Source of the DNA: Smittium mucronatum
Lineage: Eukaryota > Kickxellomycota > Harpellomycetes > Harpellales > Legeriomycetaceae
Length of the DNA stretch: 64,000 nucleotides
NCBI GenBank assembly: GCA_001953115.1
Contig: LSSL01000273.1
Coordinates: 38,392 to 102,391, forward strand
Reading direction: 5' to 3'
The notes beneath the pieces are model-generated. The model made no database searches and was not told the origin of the DNA. It saw only the letters and a list, made by a program, of their open reading frames with translations. A program made the translations under genes and the position numbers. Every line of letters begins with the position of its first letter. Within the stretch, counting starts at the first letter, position 1. Shown here one piece after another: positions 35,312-48,079 of the stretch.

Positions 35312-38199
35312 GCTCTAAGGCATTTGTACATAAACTGAATCATTTTTTTAATCTCATAACTCTTGCTAAACCTTATAAATACGAATTTTCTCTATTACTT
35401 TAGTATAAATATCATCCAAACCTCTCTTTAAATATCCTTTATATACCTCTCACGACTCATACTTTTTAATCTTTTGACACTTTCTCCAGTATCTATGATC
35501 CTATTCAACCCATTTATTGTTGTATTTTTAGTTCGAGTGAGCATTTATTAAAGAGAATTCTGTTAATATAAGGTAAACTTAAATATTTCATGAATATTTT
35601 TTTAAAAAAACTTAAATTTAAGACTTTTAAGATAGGAAATTATTGTTTTCATTATTTGTGAAATATAAAATTTCAAATCTTTTACCATAAATAAATTAAT
35701 TCGATTAATAGAGGGATTTTGAAACTAAATTCGTTTTATTTTCCGAATTTTTTGTCAAAATTTTATACAATCAATACGGAGAGAAATAATTATTTTAGTA
35801 TTTTAATAAAAAATGAACCATCTAATTTGCCCTGCTACCCAAGTTTAAAATTATCATGACTGATAATTTTTATGCCGAATCTTTTATAACAGTTATAGAG
35901 TATAGAGAAATTGAAATTATATTTAAAAATATTAAAGGTTAATTTTATTTTATTAAAAAATGTTAATATCAAGGGGTATATCCTGTTGACATTGGATTTA
36001 TCTCATTTAATTCTTCCAAGAACGTTTAATTGAACCACCTATAAACACTCATATTGGAAAAATTGCAAATAGAATTTAAAGAAATACTTATTTTAGTTTT
36101 GAATAATAAATACAGATTTTTATCAATAAAATTAAAACAAATATAAACAAATTCATTTCAGGGCCATTATTTATGAAAGTCATAAATATATTTTTAAGCG
36201 CCTAAATATATTTTTGGGATTATTTTCTTTAATTCATATATTTAATAAATTAAATAGGAAAATTATCGTTATGAACCATTTATTATTAATCCATTTCTTC
36301 AAAAAAAACTCGTTTTTGGGAAATTTTGAATTTATTGGACTAAAAAAAATATTCGCTTCTTAATTCGTTATATAGGGTCAATTATGCAAATAATTATTGC
36401 TTTTAGTAATTTTTTATCCATTTAAAAAAATTAAGTTAGAAAATTAGAAAAACTCTGAAATTAGAAAGTCAAAAGTTTTTACAATACTCCATTTAATTAC
36501 TAACAGGGTTATTAATGAATAACATGGCATATCTGATATTGTTTTCGAAAATGTTCTTTTTTTAAAAAAATTAAAACATTGGCTAATAGAATTTTAAATT
36601 CCAACCAAGCCAATAAAGATGGAGGAAAATGATCTAATTAATATCAATCAAAAATTTCAAATTTTTTAATTCTTAATTGTAATTTCTTACTAAAAACTTC
36701 ACATATAATTCTTTGATATAATTAAAAATTAGGATTAATGTAAAAAATTAATTGAGAATATTCTGTTCACAAGCAGAGTGAGTCATTTATTCAAACCAAA
36801 CACTTATTTTAATTAAGTGAGAGTTCTTTCCCGTGTATATCAAATTAAATAGATAATATTAGCAACGAAGGTCAAATTTAGTTAATAAAAGATTAAAGGG
36901 GGTTATACAATATAAATTTTGCCTTGTAACGTGCAAATTACTATTTTTAGTTGGCTAAAAAGAAAAAAAATTCCTTTTCCTTAATTTAGTTCAAACTACC
37001 CCATGAATATTTTTATATCGATAAATTCAATTCAACTATAAAATAAGTAAGGGATTTATAAAAATAATTTCAAATATGTTTTGTTAATGTTTTAAAGCTT
37101 TAATCGCAAATTTTTATATTATAAACCAAATATTGACGTCATGCGCCTATATTTAATTAATCTGAACATTTTTTTAAATAAATTAAGAATAAAAAAAAAT
37201 TCCCCACTTGATTGAGTATAGTTCAAAAGAGATACCTAGTTCGAATAGTGATTCTTTGACATAAATAGTTCGATATTTTCACTATTATAAATGAAAGAGA
37301 AATTTTACTGATAATAAAAAGTATAAAATCTCAGTGAAATTCCTAAAAAAGTTAAAAAAATAAAAAAAATAGTTTTCATATAAAAAAATAGATTATTCCG
37401 TTAAACTCGTAAATTTCTGATCCCATAAATTCATAAAAAATAAATAATCCAAGAGAATTAGAACTTTTCGTTTTTTTTTAAAATTATTCTAAAAATTTCA
37501 GATCAAGTGTTTTTTTATATCGGAAATATATTGAAGGTGCAAAAAATATCTCGATTGGTCTTTAAAAGTTGTTAGTTAATGAAAATTAGAGCTTTTAATA
37601 GCTTAAAAAATATTCAATCTGTTATCAAGAGTTAATATTAATTTCCAATGTTTTTTAATCGCGTTTTTTACATGTGACAGGGCTTTACCAAAGTAAATCG
37701 AAGATGTTTTTCACGATGAATTTTTCTGTTTTTTTATGGGTTTAATATCGTCGATTTTGTTGAATTTTTTTTTCGAATTTTTTATTTACGTAATAATAAT
37801 TTCCTTTTTATCAAAGAAAATATCCGATAGAATAATTACTCTAAATTAATATAAGACATTTTCAAATCGGGTATTTTTTAACCAAAAATATTTTAACGAC
37901 CCTTATAAATCACAGAAAATTTAACTTATTTCTTGAAGTGAAAATAATAGAGATTTAATTTGTTACTATATAATTTTTTTTTAATACCATTTCATTTTAC
38001 CTATTTGAATAACAAGCAGGATGGAATAAAAACGCACTATTTTAATTAGGTATTTTATTAAAACAAGAAAAAAATACAAAAAATTAGGATATCTTTATTA
38101 TGCCAGCTTTTTCATTTAAATAGCTTCATAATGGACCCTCTGTTAGTATTTCGGGATTTTTTTATACCGTGTAATTAGAAAAATAAAAAAGGGATAAAG
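35312..38199. other. AT-rich gene-poor tract
   Basis: 2.9 kb with no supported gene or clear repeat. Long A/T homopolymers are frequent. Confidence 0.5.
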
Positions 38200-38523
38200 T
38201 TAAATTTTTTATAATTGATTCCTATATATATTAAACATTATTGTATAGAGATGATTGAAAAAATAGTCAAGATTTCGAAACTAATCACAAAAATGGTCAA
38301 ATAAATGACTAGATTTCCAATTTAGCGAATAAACGCAGACTGAGTCATGATTGATAAAATTAAGAGTGTTCATAGTACAAAAATATAAAACTCGTTGTCA
38401 TCTTATTAATAATTGGTCTTAGCTATTTTGAAATAAATAGTCACTTTTTCCATAAATTGTGTTTAAATTTTTGATACCTAACATATGAATTCTATCTGAT
38501 ATTTTCAATTATCTCAAAATATA
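38200..38523 (+). repeat. Left arm of the 324-bp inverted repeat
   Basis: It pairs with 39,471-39,794. It contains GATTTCGAAACTAATC and CGCAGACTGAGTCATG, which make the match easy to see against the AT-rich background. Confidence 0.9.
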
Positions 38524-39470
38524 CGTTTTAAAATATTTTTTGAATAGATTTTTTTTGTAAAAAACACCTGATTAGCACCTCACCCCCCCCCCCATAATCA
38601 TGTATCTCCTTGATTGAGTTAATTCGAATAATGATTTTCTAGTGGATCATTATTTATTGCTTAAATCTAGAAAATATTTTTTTCAAATAAAACATAAATA
38701 AACTACTATTAAATTAATATGGATATAAGCCGTTCATCTTTACCCTTATTATGTAAAATTATTCAATTTGATTCTAGATTTTTGACTACTTTATAAATGA
38801 ATAATAAATTCTTAGATGTAATTTTTCTCTAAATTATGTTATTTACTTATTAATAAGGCCTTTAATTTGAATTTTTTTTACAAGTTATATAACTTTGAAC
38901 AAATATACAGTTATTTTTTTTATGAAATTAATTTTTTTTTCCTTTTTTTGGTCAATATTAAGATCATTGTTTTGTTTGAATAGATTTTTTATATGCTTCT
39001 CACTTTTTGAATTCTCATTTCCAATATTTGAAAGTAATTAAAATATTAATTTTTTAAAGAGTTATTAAGTTTATTAAATAATAATTCGAAATTTTTTATA
39101 CTTTATGTGTATATTATGTGCGTAGTTTGATATTTTGAATGATAATCCGACATTTTAAAGTATGGATATAATCGAATTATGAAAGTGATATTTTTAGATT
39201 ATTTAAATATTTGAAATTAAGAAAATATAGCAATATTTGATCTTTTATCTAAATATCTATCAAAAGGTATTGTGTGATTAAACCTGTTTACTTTCTAGTA
39301 ATTAATATTAAAATGAAGTGAAAATTTTAGGGAGCTTTTATATCTATTACTGGAATATTTAAAGCTTTAAAAAAGGAGATAAAATAATTCTTTTTATAAT
39401 TAAAAGTCATACGGTCTATTTATAAAAGACATATTTTTGACTTTTGACCAAAAAAGATAGTTTATACAAC

Positions 39471-39794
39471 TATATTTTGAGATAATTGAAAATATCAGAT
39501 AGAATTCATATGTTAGGTATCAAAAATTTAAACACAATTTATGGAAAAAGTGACTATTTATTTCAAAATAGCTAAGACCAATTATTAATAAGATGACAAC
39601 GAGTTTTATATTTTTGTACTATGAACACTCTTAATTTTATCAATCATGACTCAGTCTGCGTTTATTCGCTAAATTGGAAATCTAGTCATTTATTTGACCA
39701 TTTTTGTAATTAGTTTCGAAATCTTGACTATTTTTTCAACCATCTCTATACAATAATGTTTAATATATATAGGAATCAATTATAAAAAATTTAA
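39471..39794 (-). repeat. Right arm of the 324-bp inverted repeat
   Basis: Reverse complement of 38,200-38,523 with two differences. Flanking bases outside the arms do not match. Confidence 0.9.
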
Positions 39795-42207
39795 ACAAGT
39801 TTAATTCACTCCTAGAGTAGTAAAATATCTAAATATAACACTTTAAATACAAAAAACGTCTACTTTCGACTCTATTAATGGGTATATTAAAGAATTATTT
39901 ATAATTGTGTTTATTTTCATCTTGGATATTATATTATTACATCTTTATAAATCTATGTGTTAATATTAACAAGGTATTTTCAAAATAAAATGCCTTTAAA
40001 CGTTCCAAGTTTATAAAAATTCTAAAAATATTAATGTTTTTATTCATTAATTTGAATATGATACAAGAATCAAAGAACCAATATCACAAAATATTGAAAT
40101 AGAAACAAATTATTTTATCAATTTTTAAATCATTGGAATCAAAGTTATAAAAAAATCAAAATTTATTTCAGACCAATTTATTAAGTTTTACTTGATACTA
40201 GTTTTTATTTAAATCTAAAAAATAACAATTCAATAGACAATTAAAAAGTAAGAGCAGTTTTATTAAAAGCTATCTCTGGTTGAACTTGTTTTCTTATACT
40301 ATTAATAAGGGCGATGTTTAAGGAGTCGATATATTAATTCTTTAATATAAATAATTACACAAGAACGCGTTTTTTTTAGAAAATTAAAGCAAAGAAATTA
40401 TAAATCCAAATATATTTTTATAATTTATTTGAAAATGCTATATTTAAATAATTGGAAAAATAAATCATTTTTATAAGTTGTTAAATATATACATCTCCAA
40501 ACTATTGATAATTTTTTGAAACTATATGCCTTGAATAACCCCAAAAACTTTATACGCCCTTTACTTGAGATTTTTAAAAAAAAAACTGATATTTAATTTC
40601 AATTATTTTTATTTTAACTTGTGTTTATCTAATTTTTTGTGTAATAGATAAGCATAAATTTTCAGATTCTATTATTATAAGATTTGATAAACTTTGAACT
40701 CTTTTTAGGAAAAATTTTACCAATATTTATAATTTTATTGGAATTTTCTATTAAACCTTTAATGTATATAAAATGAATATTTTTCTAAAAAAATAATAAC
40801 TCTTTTCAATTTGAATTGTTAATGAAATAATATATTTCAAAATTTTTTATCAGTGATTTGTCTATCCCAGATAAGTATGAAAATTTTACCAAAAGTGTTT
40901 TTTTTTAAAAAAAATTAATTGAAATTGAGTGGGCATTAAATTGATCTTGGAAATATTAAGTTTTATGATGTATTTATAAGTGTATCCTCTATAATTAATA
41001 AAACCTAGATTTTTCTTAGAGGAATGGTACCAAAATTTAACTCTGGAAATCTAATTTTCATGATTTTTTTTTCTTTTGTGTATTCAGCTATTATAGGTTT
41101 CATGGAACGATTTTTATCTATATTTTTAAGCTCCTCATTATATTTTACTAATAAAAACTTTCAAGGAAAATAGTACTAATTATTTGTAACATATGTCATT
41201 TCAGGGATCAATATTTGATCTATATCAGTAAAAGTAGAAACTATTTTTAGATTTTTTCAATCCATCAACATATATTTGGGGTGTATATATTATATATATT
41301 AGAAAGAGTTTCTATAATACTTTTTTAATTAAGTATATGGTTATTATAATTATTAAGATGAATATTAGGCATCATAAGGCCCCTATGAATCGAATTTATT
41401 CGCAATAAATTTATGATTTTTCTCAAAATTTATGGCAGATGTTACTATTTTTTTTTGAAAATTTTGTTTTTTAGCTAAATAAATTTGTGTGTATACAATT
41501 AATATCAAATAAATTACCGCTGGATTCCAAATTACTTTTAATTTGTTCTCTTTAATTTCAGAGTAGACGAAGACTCAGAATTATTTTTTCTTTAACATAT
41601 CTATTTTTTCTTTAAAGCGGAAATCCGAATTTTTATGCGAAAAAAAAGTATCTGAATGGCAAATTTTAATGTTAAAACATTCATTCCCCCATAAATTTAA
41701 TTGAAATATAATAAAAACGGTATTTTGTTTATATTTGAAGCTAAACAAGTGTTTGGCGAAGGAAACCCTCATTTTGAAGATAGATTTTACAAATATTAAT
41801 TTTTGATCAATGAAAATTCCTTAAATTTACCGTATTCTTTTTAATTATCGGGTATATTTCATTTTCAAGGAAAATCAGAAAAAAAATTATTGTAAATATG
41901 CTATTATATATTATTTCAAATACACCTGAGATAATATTATATTATTGAGCGTGGGTTCAATATTTATGTATTAGTGGTGGCGATAAAAAATATTCAATAA
42001 AAGTTTATCATATAATTTTTTTTATTTATATAAAATAATCATTAATTAAAATGATGGTTACGAAATAAAACTTCAAATTTTTTTACGATTTTCGAACCAT
42101 TAAAAATTAGAAAAATTCATCACAAAAAATATCTCTGATTTAATTGGGAGAGATTTTGGGACCCGTGGTATAATTTATCGAAAAATCTAGGAAATTAATA
42201 TAAGTTC
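39795..42207. other. AT-rich gene-poor tract
   Basis: 2.4 kb with no supported gene. A minus-strand frame at 41,581-41,772 has no recognisable motif. Confidence 0.5.
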
Positions 42208-45200
42208 TTTTTTTTTATATTGCCGAGGTCCAATGAAAATTATTTTTATTAAAATAAATAAGAAACTGAGTTTGTTATAATCTAATCTAGATTCTGACAC
42301 CATTTCGATTCGATTTCGCTTTTACTATTTTTCCGATACCACTTATTTTATGGCATGTTCCAACTTTCAAATTCTTTATTCCTACTATCCGAGGTTTTTT
42401 CTTTAATTCCTTCCCTCCATCTGGCAAACATTTAAGGTGAGTCTTTTTTTGTCGTTTTTTAAATTTGATTCAATTCTTGATAGATGAATTTCAAAGATTT
42501 CTAACTCTTATATTGTGTTTATATTAGGTATGTAATCCTTAAAGCACTCAAATTTGTTCACTATATTCTTTTTTCCTATCTCAAAAAAACCTTCTCCTAG
42601 TTCTTTATTTGTCATTTACTTGAGGAAATACGATATTTTTTCTTAAAACATGGCAATCATTGGACAATCTAAAAATATGTGTCTTGTATCCTCTGTCATG
42701 CCAGATCTAACACAGAACGGCGTGGATTATTTTTTAAAGTAAGCTGATTTTTTTGCCGTAAATATAAAATTACGGAAGATTGACCAGATTAGAGATTTAA
42801 CTTTAATTCCCAAATACATGTCGTAAATAGTCTTCCATTTTTCAACTACATATATTTCATCTGTTGCTTTGAACCACTCTTTCAAGTTGGGATCTAAAAC
42901 CGCGCTGTTTTTATTTTGCAGTTATTTTCTGCCTATACTTGGTGTGTAGTTATCTATATTTTTTTTTCAGCAATTGATATTCTTCCTTTAGGGCAGAGGA
43001 GAGTCGATGTAATTTTAGAGCTTAGGTCATTTTGTTTTATCTGTGCCTCAAAATTTTTGAAAATTTTGTAGATTATGGAGGTATTTTGGAAGGTAAAAAT
43101 CCAACCTGAGGTGTCTCCATATCCGAAGCTTTTGTTTCTTTCCGAGAATTCTCCCAATTTATGTATTTTCTCTTTATTCAGCTGATTTAGTTCCCTTTTA
43201 GCGAATATCTTTACTAAAACGTATTCTTGAATGGCGATCGGCATTTATAAGACATCTATAATACTCCAGTCTGTACCAATTAGCTTGACTGTAATATTCA
43301 ACATTTTTTCCGTTTCAATAAATTCATTGAAGAAGTTAGGAGCATTTAAAATCTGCTTTTTTTTTTGAAACTTTGGGTATATATTATACTGTGATCAATG
43401 ATAGGGTTAGTATTGATTAGCGGAGCGAAGTATTTGATAGCACCTTGTAGGAGCTTTGTGAACTAACCATCGCATATAGTGCAGATTTTATTATCTTACC
43501 ACATATTTCCGTGCACTGTGACTCTATAGGTACTATTCCCAAAAATTCCATATATTTTGGACTTATTAACTTGTTATTTGCTAAGCTGTTCCTTTTCACA
43601 TTCAATAGGTACTCGAAAATAGGTTCTAATTTTTTTGTGTAAATTCCGGAGTGAATTTAGTATTATGGACCGGGTAGTAGATTTTGGAAAGTATAACGGA
43701 ATTAATCGGTACTTTCTTTTTGAGGATAGAATTATATCTATTTTTAAGTATATTTAAATGTCTTTAAAATTTTCGTATTTTTTTTTCCTCTATGAGTTTT
43801 TGATCAATTCCAGATTCGTTGAATGTGAATCCGGGATACTTAAAGTTGCCATAGGGACTAACTTTGTTAAATTTGTTCGCAATGTTTTAGTTTCATATTT
43901 CAATGCATATTGCTTTCTCCTCATTGATTTTTGCATTTGACGCCTTGAAATGTGTTTTGAAGAGAACTAGAGTAACTTTGAGGTAATTTTCTCATGTTTA
44001 CTTAAGAGAATGTCGTCTGCGTAGGAAATTTTCTTTAAACTTTCTCCGACAACTTTAATTCCTGAAACACGGTTTCTCAAAGCGGTGAGTAAAGGTTCGA
44101 TTGCTAAGTTGTATAGTATAGGTGCAAGAAGGTCTCCTAGTCTCAGGCCTTGCTCTACGTTAATTGCCTTTTTTGTACTATTATTAACTTTTATTTTTGT
44201 TTTAGAGTTACCTTGCAGGGTTTTTATACAAAAAATAAAAGCTTTTGCGAATCCAAATCGACCTAATTTTTTCCATAGTTAATTCAAATCTACCCTGTCA
44301 TACGCCTTTTTTTGATAAACCGTTATTAATAATCCTTTGGTTACTTCCGGTACTATTTTGCTGATTAAGATTTTGTATTTCAGTCAGGTAAATTTTTGAA
44401 TATACCTCTTCTTTTGACAAATCCTGATTGTGGCGGATGAATTATTTTATAAGCTAAGCTCTTAATCTTTTTGATAAAATTTTTGTTAAGATTTTGAAGT
44501 CACAGTAAATTAAAGAAAAGGTCTACAGTTTGAGATTAGCTCTAAGTCTCCGCTTTTATTTATTAAAATTATATGATAATTTCCAAAGTTTTCTGGAAAT
44601 TAGTTGCTTTTTAGACAGCTATTACGGAAAATAAACAATAATTTGGCTAACAAAGTAGAGATGCGTTTATAAAATTCATATAGGAGTCCGTCAGGTCCTG
44701 GTGAAATAGAGTTTTTTGAGTTTTTGATGAATTCTAGAATTTTTTTGAATGAGATTTTTTTCCAAAGTACCTCCGCTTCCAGTGAGCTTAGTGAATTTTT
44801 AACTTGATTTAGGATCATCTCTTGATCTTTAATTGCATTATTTCCGCCTTTAAAAAGGGTTTCGTAGAATTTATAAATGTTTTCTAAAACGAATTCATTG
44901 TTCGATATTGTGTTTTCCTCGTCTTTTATAGAATTTAGCTTTTTTTTTTATTGCCTGATTTTCATCGTGTTGAAAAAAAAACTTGTCGATTTTTCATCTT
45001 CCTCTCTACATTTATGTCTAGACTTTAATATTAGTTTCTGTAAAACCCTTCCATCAATTAATTTTTTCTGTTGGAACTTTGAGAGTGGGTTTTCTTTTTG
45101 TACTTTGTTTAAGTCTCAATTTTCTGCATTTGAGTTAGCCTTCAAATCATTTGCATTGTTTTTTGCAAAGGCTTTAAATATTTTCTTTCGCTTAACATTG

Positions 45201-45301
45201 TTGTTTAGTATTTCTTTAATATATTTCTTTGTATTGATTCAGAGTGCGGGGTCAAACTTATTTAATACAATTACATTATTTAAGATATCTTCTATATCTA
45301 C

Positions 45302-45322
45302 ACGTATGCGGGGGGGGGGGGT
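45302..45322. repeat. G-run inside the dead LINE
   Basis: About ten consecutive G at 45,309-45,320, one of several G or C runs of eight or more in this AT-rich window. Confidence 0.7.
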
Positions 45323-45684
45323 TCTAAATCATAAAAATTTATCTTCCAGCCCACCATGTTTTGATTAGAAGTTTTTGAAAAACCTTTCCTAGCTCTTGTG
45401 GATATCAGTTGTAAGTGATCCGAATTGTTTCAGATTTAATTTTTTATTTTTTTGTAGTGGTTTATCTGACTTTCAGATACGAGAACTAAGTGCGTGTTTC
45501 TATTGGTTAATAGCGTGCTTGCTTTTAATGGGATTTATTTATGATTTTAGATTTAATTTGTAAAGGAGTATTGAAGATAAGGATACGTTCTTTCTGATTT
45601 AAAAAAAGGAAGGGAAATTTTGCTCCTTTTATATGTAACAATTTCTCTACAAAAAAACGAGTAGTCTAGAACTGGGATAGGGAT

Positions 45685-45722
45685 AAAATATAATAATATA
45701 ATAATATAATAATAAAAATAAA
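45685..45722. repeat. AATAAT microsatellite
   Basis: Repeated ATAATA units inside the LINE remnant at about 45,689-45,720. Confidence 0.7.
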
Positions 45723-46339
45723 GGGATATTTCTTGTGAGACGAAATTACCACTTGACAACGAGTATATGTTCGGACTCTACAACATATTTCCCATTATGT
45801 GAAAACCATGTCGTGATTTTTTTGTTGGGATTGATTGTGCCTCGTAGACCTATCAAGCTCAAGTTATTCATGGGCTTTTCTATAAGGTACCATCTACTTT
45901 TTTTAGAGTTTCCGGAGGATCTATCTGTCCTGTTATCGTTCAACATATGCATATTTCAGAGTATTATAATTTATTTATCTTTAGTTAAGTATTTTTCTAA
46001 GTTCAGATTAAAAGCTTTTATTGAGCCCAATTCAGCCGGAGCATAAATATTGGCCACTTCACAGTGTTTTTTGTTGCACTTTTATTAACCTTTCACTATT
46101 GAATACTTCGAATTTGATTATTTCTAAGTTTCTGTAGTTTATTAATATGGCCGTATTGTAGTTCCAGATTTAGCCCAGAGGCCAAGAGTTTTTCCAAAAG
46201 GTATTTATACTTTTTTCGTAATGCACTTTTTTGAGGTATAATATATATATTTTACTTTTTTTTATCATTTTAAATGTTATGTATTTTTTTGTTATTTTTT
46301 AGACCTTGTACATTCCAAGTCATGATGCTTAGATCACTT

Positions 46340-47452
46340 AAGACTTTTTTATGTAAATTTTTTGGAGTTATTTATCGCTGATTAGCGTCTCCATCTACCT
46401 CCATTTTTCCTGCATCGGGATTGGTGGAGTTAAGAGAGACATTGTCAGAGTCAGTTAAGTCATTTAAGTTTTCAAATTTTTTACCGATTTCAAGCTTCTA
46501 TTATCACCTGTGCTTTTAGGGACTATTTTTGGGGGGTTTTATTTTACATTATCGCTTGTATTTTTCGATTTGTTGATGGTCGAGTCTTTTCCTACAGTCA
46601 AATTTGTTTTGAACTTGTTGCTTTTATCATTTACTGGGAAAAAGTGGTTTAATTCCAGAGATAGTAAAGAAGTTTCCCTCTTCTTGCCTTTTTATTCTTG
46701 TTAATATATTGAATTTTTTTGTTTTTCACGTTCTTTTTTATGGTTTGAAGTTAAGTTTGCCTTTGTTAGCTCTTTCTTCCTTTCTGATCTCTTTTTGCTT
46801 AACTATTTCGCAACTATCTATTTGATGGTATGTTTTTTTGCAGTATTTGAGCACTGGGAGTGCATCTTTATAGAGAAGACTGAAGACTACATTCTCTACC
46901 CTTAGGAAATCCGGGATTTTCTTTTCTGTGTGAAATTTTTTTAGGATAATCCTTAAACCTGAGTTTCAGATTTTTTCCATTGTTGGTTAGCTTAATGGTT
47001 ATATCAATTGTATTACAGCTGGAATAATATCCTTTTTGGTCGCTGTTAGGAACTTTGAGACTTCTTTCCCTTCGAAGGATGGTATCGTTATGTTTAAGAT
47101 TTTTTAATTCAATTACATATTGTTTGAAATTTTAATTCTTTTATTCTTTCATCTTTGAAAGATATATCATTAATTTTGAAGCTCTAGGCTGCGAATCTTC
47201 TTTTGAAATCAATGAGTAACAGTTTTGATCTTTTTTTTTACGAAAAAGATCCTGTGGATCCATCTATGTGGTCGTTAATTAATTCCACTACCTCATCTAC
47301 ATCGCTCCCATAACCTGCGAGCTTCAAACCTAACTGATCTTCACCCACATAAAGTTTGATTAACACTCTAGCCTTTGCTTGCGCCGTGCCATCAAGCAGG
47401 TGTTTCACCGATGTTATTTTGTTAGCATCATTTTTTCTAGTTTAGCTAGCAT
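46340..47452 (-). pseudogene. LINE ORF1 remnant (nucleic-acid-binding gag-like protein)
   Basis: Starts with ATG at 47,452 and is quickly frameshifted. Around 47,390-47,240 a block reads LIKLYVGEDQLGLKLAG… and VDEVVELINDHIDGSTG. A later part near 46,850-46,790 reads VLKYCKKTYHQIDSCEI, perhaps a worn CCHC-type knuckle. The end reads MEVDGDANQ close to the ORF2 start. It should once have bound the element's RNA. Identification rests mainly on position ahead of ORF2. Confidence 0.5.
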
Positions 47453-47470
47453 AATTATTACCCTTTTGGG

Positions 47471-48079
47471 TAGGGTTTTCCATCGGAGAACGGCTATACT
47501 GATTATACTTGTGTTTCTTATAGATTTTAATAAGAGTATATATATATGTAATTTTTAAACTCTATTTAATTGAATAGCCCAGTGAAATGAAGCTTAATAA
47601 AGAAAGAGGGGGGTCAAGTTCTTTTTAAATGACAAAAACTTCCTGTGAATTATTATGATAATTTAGTTTAATGATTTAATTTAATTAATTACAATCATTG
47701 TAACTATATCTGATATTTTCAATTAAATTTATATACCCAGAATAATCTATTAAAGAAAATTCGATTATTAGTTGATTAATTAGTAAATATTTGATTGGAT
47801 CCGATGTTTTATAAATTCACCTTCTGTGTCCGGAATTCTTGATAAATTGAATGAAAATATTTTTTTATCCAAAAAAAGAGCAATTTTTTGATCATATGAT
47901 TTACTTTTATGCATAAAGCTCATTATTTTTATTGCAAAAAATTAAGTAATAATTTAACTAGTTTTATATACAAAATTTTATAAAATTTTATAAAATCTTA
48001 AAAAAATTATCAATTTAAGTGAATGGAAACTTTGAAAAAAGAACAATTTATAAAGTTGAAAAATTCTTGTTTTTTTTAT
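47471..48079. other. AT-rich spacer between LINE and repeat copy B
   Basis: No gene or recognisable repeat seen. Confidence 0.5.

Larger units (their letters stand above)
38200..39794. mobile_element. Foldback structure: 324-bp inverted repeat around a 947-bp spacer
   Basis: Arm 38,200-38,523 is the reverse complement of arm 39,471-39,794. The arms have equal length and no gaps. I count two mismatches in 324 positions, at about 38,254 and 38,286. Both outer ends read TTAA, the target sequence of piggyBac-type elements. TTAA is palindromic, though, so it would match anyway. The spacer 38,524-39,470 is AT-rich with a run of C near 38,583 and no reading frame. The structure suits a recent foldback or MITE-like element with long terminal inverted repeats. 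A local inverted duplication is also possible. Confidence 0.85.
42430..46323 (-). pseudogene. LINE ORF2 remnant (endonuclease, reverse transcriptase, zinc knuckle)
   Basis: An ATG at 46,323 opens MTWNVQGLKNN, the classic start of an APE-type endonuclease. Reverse-transcriptase blocks follow. SISPGPDGLLYEFYK lies in the frame 44,818-44,600. KKAYDRVDLN lies near 44,300-44,280. INVEQGLRLGDLLAPILYNLA lies near 44,165-44,100. The catalytic YADD sits at 44,023-44,012 within KISYADDILLS. Toward the 3' end, about 42,722-42,650, CVRSGMTEDTRHIFLDCP forms the C-terminal zinc-binding motif (C-x-x-…-H-x-x-x-x-C) of the zf-RVT type. Many stops and shifts lie between the blocks, so no enzyme can be made. 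Confidence 0.82.
42208..47470 (-). mobile_element. Decayed non-LTR (LINE) retrotransposon with ORF1 and ORF2
   Basis: Read on the minus strand from about 47,470 to a T-run at 42,208-42,216 that would be the poly(A) tail. It has an ORF1-like region, then an ORF2 with an endonuclease start, reverse-transcriptase blocks and a C-terminal zinc knuckle, in the order of the L1/Tad group. Stops and frameshifts interrupt both frames. It is less AT-rich than the flanks. The layout is complete enough to call this a nearly full-length but dead copy. Confidence 0.82.

Noticed and set aside
38200..39794. Inverted repeat as a CRISPR-like or rRNA-type structure
   Set aside because: It has only two long arms and no short regular repeats or spacers, and the sequence is eukaryotic noncoding DNA.
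44877..45368. Plus-strand frame of 163 codons rich in Phe and Ser
   Set aside because: It is antisense to the dead LINE ORF2. Its composition reflects the complement of Lys- and Glu-rich codons.
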